The translations under genes and the position numbers were made by a program. The notes under the pieces are model-generated. The model searched no databases, had not been told where the DNA came from, and saw only the letters and a program-made list of their open reading frames with translations. Positions 27,077-33,420 of a stretch of DNA of 33,420 nt are shown here, piece by piece. The stretch comes from JBGSKY01 sp041740995. GTDB lineage: Bacteria; Planctomycetota; Planctomycetia; Pirellulales; Pirellulaceae. Positions within the stretch are counted from its first letter, which is position 1; every line of letters starts with the position of its first letter. The DNA is taken from assembly GCA_041740995.1 (NCBI GenBank), contig JBGSKY010000256.1:1-33420 (forward strand). Direction: 5' to 3'.

Positions 27077-28002
27077 TTGGAACTCGCTTCGTCAGAACAG
27101 CTATTAAAAACTCGTGCAAGTTCGCATTGTACAACTTCTCAAGCCTCAATCGTTCCATCGAACAAAGCAAAGCAAATCTACAACGGGACCATTGACTAGC
27201 CCAGCTCATCTGAGGTTAGGATCAAAGATCTCGCCCAAGCCAGAAACAAATGATCACGCCAATTGCCAGAATAGCATCGCGAAACAATCTGCAGGCTTTT
27301 TTCGTGGAAACAAAGGAGTCGTTTTGCAATCTCGATGACATTTGCTCGCCCCGCACTGCGTAGCGTTTTAGTACCTTTTCAAGATCACGAACGACCCTTC
27401 AAGAAGGTTCAATGCGAATTCAATCTCCATGCGAGAGAATCAAACTGCCGACTTGCAACTCAAAGTCCATCGCCTATGGCAATTTGCATTGACATCATCA
27501 CGATTGCTTACCAGTCCTGGATAGCAACCGCTCCAATCACAATCTGTATTTTTATCCAGACAACGTGCAAGTGAGACTGCAGCGCAATCAAATCTTGGAT
27601 CAAAGCTTGGTCTTAACGATGTTCAAAACGGAAGCCGTTGCGCGAGTCAATCTGATTCCACGCAATACGAAAGAACTTGTTCTATTTGGCAGCGCCGTCT
27701 CATCAATTACGCTGCTATCGGCGCCAGCCACCAAAAGACTGCTTTTTCGTCGCCGTAGAGTTAGTTAAAAGTTCAGCACCGAAACTCTTGGCCAAGTTTC
27801 GCTACGCCGGATTTCTTCGACTTGCAATCTACCTCCTACGCCTCCCTACAATCGTTACGATCGAAAAGACTTTGTCTTGGAAATTCAGGCGGAAACCTTA
27901 GAAGGCTTTGCTATCGCGGGTAATGCTTAAGTTTGACCTACATTTAAGCGGCTTTTCAAAGTCGTTTCGCTTGTCCGATTATGTTCGCTTGAGGTCGAGA
28001 CC
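27077..28002. other. Long intergenic region between the tandem sulfatase and fliL
   Basis: 926 bases between divergent genes. Apart from the possible decayed frame listed separately, no gene, known RNA or clear promoter is seen. No motA, motB or fliM is present here. GAGG at 27991-27994 is the ribosome-binding site of fliL. Confidence 0.45.
27364..27930 (+). pseudogene. Possible decayed gene upstream of fliL
   Basis: One plus-strand frame in this gap reads as protein-like sequence through two in-frame stops: TGA at 27490-27492 and TAA at 27766-27768, ending at TAA 27928-27930. The middle section of 91 codons includes NLYFYPDNVQVRLQRNQIL, and the last section ends YNRYDRKDFVLEIQAETL. No family is recognised. 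The gap (27077-28002, 926 bases) otherwise holds no gene that I can support. It may be a remnant of a gene that once stood before fliL, or chance. Confidence 0.25.
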
Positions 28003-28584
28003 GTGTCTGCAAAAAAAACTGAAGAAGCAAAACCTATTCCGGCTACAGCAGAAGCTCACTCCGTAGCTCCACCGCCACCTAAATCGATGATGGGTAAAAT
28101 TGCCCTGGGCGGCTTTGTTTGTTTGGTCATTCTCGTTGAGACGGCTTTCTTCTTTTTTATCGTTCCCAGTGGCGAAGAAGTGGCAGCGTTGGCTGAATCG
28201 CGGTTGATTCACAACGCGGAAGTCGCGCATTTGCTTGAAAACCATGATGAGAGCAGCGGCGAACACGTCGTTGAATTCGACTTAGGCACGTACGGTCCGA
28301 GCTTTACACCAAGCGGTAGCGACCGGGTGCACCGAGTCGAGTTTCGTTTGTTCGGCACTTTGCAAGCGAAAGATCTCGATACGATGAAGAAGCTTTTTGC
28401 CGAGCGCGAGGGCCGATTTCGCCATCGATTAATGCTGGAAATTCGAAACTCTTCGATCGATGAACTGAACGAAAACCAACTGGGCTTGATTCAGCGACGG
28501 ATTTTAGCGACAAGTACCGAATTGTTAGGACAGGCAATCTTGCTAAGCGTGGGGTTTCAGGATTACCAGGTCATCGAAGACTAA
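28003..28584 (+). CDS. fliL: Flagellar basal body-associated protein FliL
   Basis: A 193-residue protein that starts with GTG after GAGG (27991-27994). The N-terminus is Lys/Pro-rich and cytoplasmic (AKKTEEAKPIP, then APPPPKS). One transmembrane helix lies at about 32-54 (KIALGGFVCLVILVETAFFFFIV), and the rest is a periplasmic domain. FliL associates with the stator units and supports torque. The C-terminal part (RHRLMLEIRNSSIDEL and ILLSVGFQDYQVI) fits the FliL fold, but sequence similarity in this family is low, so position in the cluster supports the call. It is first in the cluster, with fliN following after 18 bases. Confidence 0.78.
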   Translation: MSAKKTEEAKPIPATAEAHSVAPPPPKSMMGKIALGGFVCLVILVETAFFFFIVPSGEEVAALAESRLIHNAEVAHLLENHDESSGEHVVEFDLGTYGPSFTPSGSDRVHRVEFRLFGTLQAKDLDTMKKLFAEREGRFRHRLMLEIRNSSIDELNENQLGLIQRRILATSTELLGQAILLSVGFQDYQVIED

Positions 28585-28602
28585 TTTCGATCGAGGACGA
28601 GC

Positions 28603-28980
28603 ATGGATGCCGACGAGCTTCTCAATCAAGCCGAAGCTGCTTTAAAAGATGTGGAAACGGCCCTGCAAGGTTCCAAAGCGAAACCTTTTCGGCTTGAAGA
28701 GCTGATTGGCGAAGGCGGACCGCCGGAAAAAGTCTCAATGGATTTGTTGCGCGATGTCAATCTTGAAATGAAGATTGAATTGGGTCGCACCCAGATGCAC
28801 TTGGAAGAAATCCTCAAACTGCGTCGCGGATCAGTGGTAACTCTGGACAAGCTGGCTGGTGATCCAGTCGACATTTATGTCAACGGTCGACTTGTTGCCC
28901 GAGGCGAAGTGCTCGTGCTGAACGATAATTTTTGCGTCCGCGTGGCTCAGCTCATCGGTAGCGACCAGCTAACGTCCTGA
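28603..28980 (+). CDS. fliN: Flagellar motor switch protein FliN
   Basis: A 125-residue C-ring protein of the SpoA (surface presentation of antigens) domain family. The C-terminal domain (about 53-118) is typical: VNLEMKIELGRTQMHLEEIL, then LRRGSVVTLDKLAGDPVDIY and VNGRLVARGEVLVLND. The N-terminal 50 residues are helical and acidic, as in other FliN proteins. FliN forms the lower part of the switch complex with FliM and FliG and binds export chaperones. FliM, usually encoded next to it, is absent here. The length is close to normal (about 100-140). Confidence 0.93.
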   Translation: MDADELLNQAEAALKDVETALQGSKAKPFRLEELIGEGGPPEKVSMDLLRDVNLEMKIELGRTQMHLEEILKLRRGSVVTLDKLAGDPVDIYVNGRLVARGEVLVLNDNFCVRVAQLIGSDQLTS

Positions 28981-29039
28981 TGATCGATCGTTAAAATTTT
29001 AGCTCGTTAATTGAACGTCGCAGGCAAGGAGGCCTACGA

Positions 29040-29927
29040 ATGGATATTTCTCGTTTGGCCGGACCTTGGCGTATTTACTTGGTCGTGTTGGCCGTCTTAT
29101 TCGCCAGTCGAAGCGTCGCTCAAGATCGGTTGGAGCCGAACGCGTCGTACCAATTGCCGCAAACTGCTGATTTCTGGCAGCCGACCTCGCCGCCGACTCC
29201 AACTTTCACCCGCTCAAACGATGAGAACCCGCAGCGCGCACCGGCTCGTCTAATGCCAAACAGTTCGGCGGCCGTCGAACCGCTGCGAAAAACATTTGGA
29301 AATGAGCCGAACGCCAATTCGTATACCAACCAAGATTTCGATCGAAACATTCAGCAAGCTGGCTATCAAGAACCGCTTGCAGGACGTCTTGCGGCTCAAA
29401 CCGAGCAAGTCGCTTCGGATACAACACTAACTGACTCAAATCGATTGCGTGAAGCCGTTATCGCAATTCCTCCACCGTCCAAAACTGCGCAAGAGACCAC
29501 GAGCAAGCCACGTAGCGTTTGGCAAACAGTAGTAACGACTGTCTTTGCGTTAATGATTGTTGTTGCAGCTTTCGCGCTCTTAGTAATCGGCTCTCGAAAA
29601 GCTTGGTCGACCAACCATCAAAAACTACCCAATCAAGTTTTCGAAATTTTAGGACGGTCCACTTACGGTCCGCGGCAGCAGGTCTTGGTAGTTCGATTCG
29701 GACACAAATTGCTACTCGTTAGCAATGAAACCGGCAACATGCAAACGCTCAGCGAAATTGATTCGCCAATCGAAGTTGATCGATTAATCGGTCTTTGCGA
29801 GCAACAATCTTCGAGCAGCGTGAGTGCTAATTTCACAAGTGTTCTCAACAGCGTTATGCGCGGTGATTCCAACAATCGGTTATCGAAATCTCGATTGTTT
29901 GGCAAACTGCGTCCGCGAACACTTTAG
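29040..29927 (+). CDS. fliO: Flagellar biosynthetic protein FliO
   Basis: A 295-residue protein. A signal peptide ends near residue 27 (SVAQ). A long Pro/Thr/Asn-rich periplasmic region covers about 28-158 (SPPTPTF and PPPSK segments), and one transmembrane helix lies at about 161-184 (WQTVVTTVFALMIVVAAFAL). The cytoplasmic FliO domain follows: NQVFEILGRSTYGPRQQVLVVRFGHKLLLVS, with the usual G-x-R/QxVLVV-like pattern, and SPIEVDRLIGLC near its end. FliO helps assemble the FliP ring and is only weakly conserved, so its place between fliN and fliP supports the call. It is longer than enterobacterial FliO (about 120 residues) because of the periplasmic extension. AAGGAGG at 29025-29031 is a strong ribosome-binding site. 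Confidence 0.82.
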   Translation: MDISRLAGPWRIYLVVLAVLFASRSVAQDRLEPNASYQLPQTADFWQPTSPPTPTFTRSNDENPQRAPARLMPNSSAAVEPLRKTFGNEPNANSYTNQDFDRNIQQAGYQEPLAGRLAAQTEQVASDTTLTDSNRLREAVIAIPPPSKTAQETTSKPRSVWQTVVTTVFALMIVVAAFALLVIGSRKAWSTNHQKLPNQVFEILGRSTYGPRQQVLVVRFGHKLLLVSNETGNMQTLSEIDSPIEVDRLIGLCEQQSSSSVSANFTSVLNSVMRGDSNNRLSKSRLFGKLRPRTL

Positions 29928-29946
29928 AGCGAGGCGACATTGAACT

Positions 29947-30873
29947 ATGAAACCAAAAGCTCAACGGCGTAAAAGCAATCACGATTCCAAATTCATGACC
30001 ATTATTCTGCGAGCGGCGCTGGGATGTTTGTGCTGGGTTTCATTCCCAGGCCTTGTTCACGCCCAAGAAACAACTGCCAACGCTGAATCGGCGCCAAGCT
30101 TGTCGCTAATCGAAAAACTGGCCGATGTTGTCGCGGAAAATCAACGCTTGCAGCAAGACGAAGACAAAACGAATTTGCTCGCGGGGCCCGAAGAATGGCT
30201 CAGTCCCCGTGGGCTCTCCGGTTCTCTGAAGATCATGCTTCTGCTAACCGTCCTGTCGCTCGCGCCAGCAATCTTGCTGATGACAACTTGCTATGTCCGA
30301 GTCATTGTGGTGTTTGGTTTATTACGGCAAGCATTGGGTTCGGCCCAGTTGCCACCCAGCCAAGTTATCACATCGATATCGCTTTTCGTAACGCTCTTTG
30401 TGATGACACCAGTCTGGACAGAAGTCTACGACGAAGCGATTGTTCCTTACACAAAATCAAATGGCGACATGAGTTCCGAAGACGCTTGGAACAAGGGAGT
30501 GGCACCGATTCGACGATTTATCTCGAACCAGATCGCGATGGCTGGAAACTTCGATGACGTGCACCTGTTCTATTCGAAGTATCGTCCGAACGACCCTTCT
30601 CCAGAGAGCTTTGACGAAGTACCGCTGCAAGTTCTCTTGCCAGCTTACATGCTCAGCGAATTAAAAACCGCTTTCATCATGGGCTTCGCAATCTACTTGC
30701 CGTTTCTGATTTTAGATATCGTCATTGCATCAATAACGATTTCCATGGGCATGATGATGTTGCCGCCCGCAATTATCTCGACACCATTTAAGCTACTGCT
30801 GTTTGTGCTGGTCGACGGCTGGCATCTGGTCGTTCACATGCTAATCGATAGTTTTGGGACATATGGCAGTTAG
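29947..30873 (+). CDS. fliP: Flagellar export gate protein FliP
   Basis: A 308-residue membrane protein of the export gate (with FliQ and FliR, a helical assembly). A signal peptide ends near residue 39 (LVHAQ) after a long basic N-region; a start at Met17 (29995) is an alternative. Both family signatures are present: TTCYVRVIVVFGLLRQALG with LPPSQVITSISLFVTLFVMTP, and LPAYMLSELKTAFIMGFAIY with DIVIASITISMGMMMLPP and LLLFVLVDGW. Length is normal (about 250-300). It lies 19 bases after fliO. The stop codon is at once followed by a strong palindrome (30874-30941), and fliQ begins 151 bases further on, so fliQ may need its own promoter or read-through. Confidence 0.96.
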   Translation: MKPKAQRRKSNHDSKFMTIILRAALGCLCWVSFPGLVHAQETTANAESAPSLSLIEKLADVVAENQRLQQDEDKTNLLAGPEEWLSPRGLSGSLKIMLLLTVLSLAPAILLMTTCYVRVIVVFGLLRQALGSAQLPPSQVITSISLFVTLFVMTPVWTEVYDEAIVPYTKSNGDMSSEDAWNKGVAPIRRFISNQIAMAGNFDDVHLFYSKYRPNDPSPESFDEVPLQVLLPAYMLSELKTAFIMGFAIYLPFLILDIVIASITISMGMMMLPPAIISTPFKLLLFVLVDGWHLVVHMLIDSFGTYGS

Positions 30874-30950
30874 AACCTATCCGAAAAGGGGTCTAACCCA
30901 TTGGAGGAACGGAGAGGTTCAGACCCCTTTTCCGATAGGCTCTTTTTTTG
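30874..30950 (+). terminator. Palindromic element after fliP, terminator-like, possibly a REP-type repeat
   Basis: The left arm (30874-30898) holds AACCTATCCGAAAAGGGG, then TCTAACC; the right arm (30916-30941) is nearly its complement (GGTTCAGACCCCTTTTCC, then GATAGGCT). About 22 of 25 positions pair, with a 17-base loop, a single unpaired C near the top and a mismatch near the base. Seven Ts follow (30943-30949). This is a textbook intrinsic terminator, placed directly after the fliP stop codon. Palindromes with AAAAGGGGTC and GACCCC arms resemble REP elements known from many bacteria, so a mobile repeat inserted in the cluster is the alternative. Confidence 0.75.
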
Positions 30951-31024
30951 TTGGTCGTATTGTTAGATCATCCGTCCGCGTCCACGAAAACACTTCTATC
31001 GGCTAACGCAAAGAATATAAACGC

Positions 31025-31303
31025 ATGCAAACACAAGAAGCAATCGACTTGGTCCGTTCCGCCTTGTTGACGGCCTTGCTGGTCGGAACGCCACTGTTGG
31101 TTATTGGGATGGCCGTAGGTTTGTTGATCTCGCTCGTGCAAGCCCTGACGCAGATTCAAGACCAAACGGTTAGCACCGTCCCAAAGCTGCTAGCCATCGC
31201 GATCTTGGGAATTGTGTGCTTGCCGTGGATGACCGACCAAATGGTTGATTATTTCGAAACACTTGTGCTCCGCATACCACAGCTTGTGGCTGGCCAAAAC
31301 TGA
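31025..31303 (+). CDS. fliQ: Flagellar export gate protein FliQ
   Basis: A 92-residue protein with two transmembrane helices: about 14-40 (LLTALLVGTPLLVIGMAVGLLISL) and about 55-77 (LLAIAILGIVCLPWMTDQ). Between them lies VQALTQIQDQTVSTVPKLLA, the conserved family loop. Length is normal (about 90). The TGA stop shares its last base with the ATG of fliR, typical of translational coupling. No clear ribosome-binding site is seen (GCAAAGAATATAAACGC precedes the start). It begins 151 bases after fliP, with the palindrome in between. Confidence 0.95.
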   Translation: MQTQEAIDLVRSALLTALLVGTPLLVIGMAVGLLISLVQALTQIQDQTVSTVPKLLAIAILGIVCLPWMTDQMVDYFETLVLRIPQLVAGQN

Positions 31304-32133
31304 TGCTTGGGATCGATCTACTTTATCCGTTGATGTGGACTTTTTTCTGCGTCATCGCTCGCGTTGGCCCAGTCTTGACAATGATGCCGCCGATTCGCGG
31401 AAGCAATGTCCCGATGCAGATAAAGGCGATTTTGGCGATTGGTTTGGCGGCGAGCATTACTCCGTTGACGATGGAAACCGCCACCCCGATGCCTGCGGCG
31501 TTGCCGATCCTGGCAATACAAATCGCAAAGGAGCTAATGCTCGGAATGCTCTTAGGTTGTGTAGTGGTGGTCATCATCAGCGGTTTTCAATTGGGCGCTC
31601 AGATTATCGCTTCCCTGGCGAGCCTTGAAATCGCTGAAACGGCGGACCCTGGAACTCGCGAAAGCAGCTCGATCGTTTCGCAGATTTTTTCTTGGCTGGC
31701 GATGGGCATCTTTTTGCTCATTGGTGGTCATCGAGCGATGTTGCAATGCTGCATTGATACGTTCGAATTTTACCCAGCCGGCGGAGTCTTAGCGGAGGAG
31801 TTTTGGTTAATGCATACGCACGAACTGCTGCACCACGCAGCCGGAATCGGGCTTCGTGCGGCCGCACCCGCCGCCATCGCATTGCTGCTGGCCAATCTGA
31901 CAACCGCGCTTCTAGGTCGGACTCTACCACAGCTTAACATTATGGCGATCGGCTTTAATATCAATGTACTCGTCATGACGTGGGTTTTGTTCGCTTCGGT
32001 TGGTGCGATTGGTTACATCTTCCAGCACGAGCTTGCCGCGTGGCTCGGCGAAACCCAGCTCTTCTTTGCTCAACACAGTGAGTCAAGTCAACAGATTTTG
32101 CAATCAACGTCTGGCATGGAAGGCACTCGCTAG
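31303..32133 (+). CDS. fliR: Flagellar export gate protein FliR
   Basis: A 276-residue membrane protein of the export gate, with about six hydrophobic segments. FliR features include FFCVIARVGPVLTMMPP, MLGCVVVVIISGFQLGAQI, and the C-terminal LPQLNIMAIGFNINVLVMTW, which carries the typical QLN-x-x-x-x-G motif. It overlaps fliQ by one base and is 6 bases from flhB, so the three are coupled. Length is usual (about 250-265). Its hydrophobicity fits a membrane protein, and the call rests on motifs plus gene order. Confidence 0.95.
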   Translation: MLGIDLLYPLMWTFFCVIARVGPVLTMMPPIRGSNVPMQIKAILAIGLAASITPLTMETATPMPAALPILAIQIAKELMLGMLLGCVVVVIISGFQLGAQIIASLASLEIAETADPGTRESSSIVSQIFSWLAMGIFLLIGGHRAMLQCCIDTFEFYPAGGVLAEEFWLMHTHELLHHAAGIGLRAAAPAAIALLLANLTTALLGRTLPQLNIMAIGFNINVLVMTWVLFASVGAIGYIFQHELAAWLGETQLFFAQHSESSQQILQSTSGMEGTR

Positions 32134-32139
32134 CGCAAT

Positions 32140-33222
32140 ATGGCTGATTCAGGTGGTGATAAGAAGCATGAAGCGACACCGTATCGCCGCCAGAAGGCTC
32201 GCGAGGACGGTAACATCGCCAAGAGCCAAGATTTGGCGTCGGCCTTGCTGCTGCTAGCTGGAATTTACACGCTTGATTATTTCGGCGGCAATCTCTTCAC
32301 TACGCTGAAAGAGATTATGACTTACCAGCTGACCGTCGCAGATTATCGCTATCACGACACGAACACGCATCTGCGGCAGGTGGTCCGAGCTTGCTATCAA
32401 TGCGGCTTTGCCTTGTTGCCGATTACCGGCTCGCTGTTTGTCGCTGCTTTAGCGGTCAACATCGCGCAGACAGGTTTAGTCTGGCTGCCCAATAAGCTGT
32501 CGTTCGATTTTAAGCGCATCGATCCGATAGCAGGATTCGGTCGAATTTTTTCAATCAGTAACTCAACTCGGCTTGGATTCGGACTGCTAAAGATATCGCT
32601 TGTTGGCATCATCTTGATTAGTGGGGTAGTCTTGCAATGGCGTTCAATCATGCAGACCGGTGAGCTTGGACTGACCGAAGTTGCGCAGTTCGTTTGGACG
32701 ATCACGTTTGATTTAGTGCGCCGAACCGCAATCGCGTTGGCTATTCTTGCGATTCTTGATTTCGGTTTTCAAAAATGGAAACATGAACATGATCTGATGA
32801 TGACCGATGAGGAAATCCGCGAAGAAATCAAAAGCACGCAAGGTGATCCGCAGATTAAAGCGCGACGTAGGCGAGTTCAACGACAAATCGCATCGCAACG
32901 AGTCCAAAATGACGTGCCTAAGGCTGATGTCATTGTGACCAACCCAACCGAACTGGCGATCGCGATTCAATATGACCCCTTGAAAATGAAGGCCCCAATC
33001 GTAATCGCCAAGGGTGCAGATTTAGTTGCCGCAAGAATACGAAGAATTGCACTAGAGCATGAAATTCCGATCGTTGAACGAAAGCCGTTGGCCCAAGCGC
33101 TTTATAAAGCTGTTTCGATAGGACACCCGATTCCGACCAGTGAATATGGGGCAGTTGCAGAAGTGTTGAAATACGTCTACCAGCTAAAAGGCAAAACGAT
33201 GCCTAACATCACCGCGTCCTAA
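32140..33222 (+). CDS. flhB: Flagellar export switch protein FlhB
   Basis: A 360-residue protein that switches export substrate from hook to filament proteins. The N-terminus is the usual KKHEATPYRRQKAREDGNIAKSQ (8-30). Four transmembrane segments lie at about 32-50, 88-110, 147-165 and 193-212. The cytoplasmic domain starts with FQKWKHEHDLMMTDEEIREE (210-229), and the self-cleavage site is N268-P269-T270-E271, where NPTH is usual. IVERKPLAQALYK (311-323) and SEYGAVAEVL (334-343) are family motifs. Length is normal (about 350-380). The gene is last in the visible cluster; flhA is not present in the next 198 bases. Confidence 0.95.
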   Translation: MADSGGDKKHEATPYRRQKAREDGNIAKSQDLASALLLLAGIYTLDYFGGNLFTTLKEIMTYQLTVADYRYHDTNTHLRQVVRACYQCGFALLPITGSLFVAALAVNIAQTGLVWLPNKLSFDFKRIDPIAGFGRIFSISNSTRLGFGLLKISLVGIILISGVVLQWRSIMQTGELGLTEVAQFVWTITFDLVRRTAIALAILAILDFGFQKWKHEHDLMMTDEEIREEIKSTQGDPQIKARRRRVQRQIASQRVQNDVPKADVIVTNPTELAIAIQYDPLKMKAPIVIAKGADLVAARIRRIALEHEIPIVERKPLAQALYKAVSIGHPIPTSEYGAVAEVLKYVYQLKGKTMPNITAS

Positions 33223-33313
33223 CATTGGCTCGCAACTCGATCCTCATCTAGGCCAGTACCGGTCCGGGCTAACGATCGGCGAAGTTGAGCGCAGAAACAG
33301 ACAAATCTCAAGG

Positions 33314-33420
33314 TCAAAGGTAGCCATAGGTTTGAGCGTATGCAATACAAGTCTGCTCAATTCGGCTAACAAGCTTGCTCTCGATCTCCCACGTGTTGGT
33401 CTGATAATTTTTATCACGTT
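33314..33420 (-). CDS. Possible C-terminal end of a gene entering from the right edge
   Basis: A minus-strand frame runs from the right edge to TGA at 33314-33316, giving 34 residues (NYQTNTWEIESKLVSRIEQ, then TCIAYAQTYGYL). It looks protein-like and is convergent with flhB, but it is short and no family is recognised. It could be chance. Confidence 0.28.
   Translation of the reverse strand, partial: RDKNYQTNTWEIESKLVSRIEQTCIAYAQTYGYL

Noticed and set aside
1..33420. CRISPR arrays, phage genes, insertion sequences, tRNA or rRNA genes
   Set aside because: No regularly spaced repeats, integrase or transposase motifs, or tRNA-like cloverleaf endings are found on either strand.

Overview
The window looks like chromosomal DNA from a Pirellulaceae-type planctomycete. 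The evidence is the mix of genes: a planctomycete DUF1549/DUF1553 cytochrome, a second protein with two CxxCH haem motifs, formylglycine sulfatases, a Tat-exported Gfo/Idh/MocA dehydrogenase, a membrane Ser/Thr kinase with the planctomycete N-terminal extension, and a flagellar export cluster. Several start codons are GTG. I see no tRNA, rRNA, CRISPR array, transposase or integrase.

Layout. 1-4014: a DUF1553-type cytochrome gene running off the left edge (minus), divergent from a sulfatase gene (plus). 4118-4705: an orphan small protein with a possible permuted papain-like His/Cys pair. 5177-8822 (minus): a cytochrome-like protein with a degenerate peptidase-like C-terminus, then a Ppx/GppA phosphatase with an altered HD motif. 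9124-10410: DEAD-box RNA helicase (plus), convergent with a Ser/Thr kinase (10527-12143, minus). 12491-14970: ThiO-like glycine oxidase and a Rossmann-fold partner. 14948-16249: type II NADH dehydrogenase (minus), divergent from ilvD (16469-18148). 18322-18872: three consecutive hairpins, then a small basic protein. 19536-22694: a MoxR-like AAA+ ATPase and VWA-protein pair. 22954-24297: Gfo/Idh/MocA dehydrogenase, tail-to-tail with a 921-residue protein carrying two complete sulfatase domains (24311-27076). 27077-28002: a long gap with one frame that looks like a decayed gene. 28003-33222: fliL, fliN, fliO, fliP, a strong palindromic terminator-like element, fliQ, fliR, flhB.

How the genes fit together. 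The sulfatases, the cytochrome genes and the Gfo/Idh enzyme fit degradation of sulfated polysaccharides, typical of marine planctomycetes. fliO/P/Q/R/flhB encode the membrane gate of the flagellar export apparatus, and fliL and fliN belong to the motor and C-ring. Ndh, IlvD and ThiO are core metabolism. No single obviously new system stands out. The best leads are the tandem sulfatase fusion, the triple-hairpin element, the palindrome splitting fliP from fliQ, the missing fliM, the NPTE cleavage site in FlhB, and two proteins with lost catalytic motifs.
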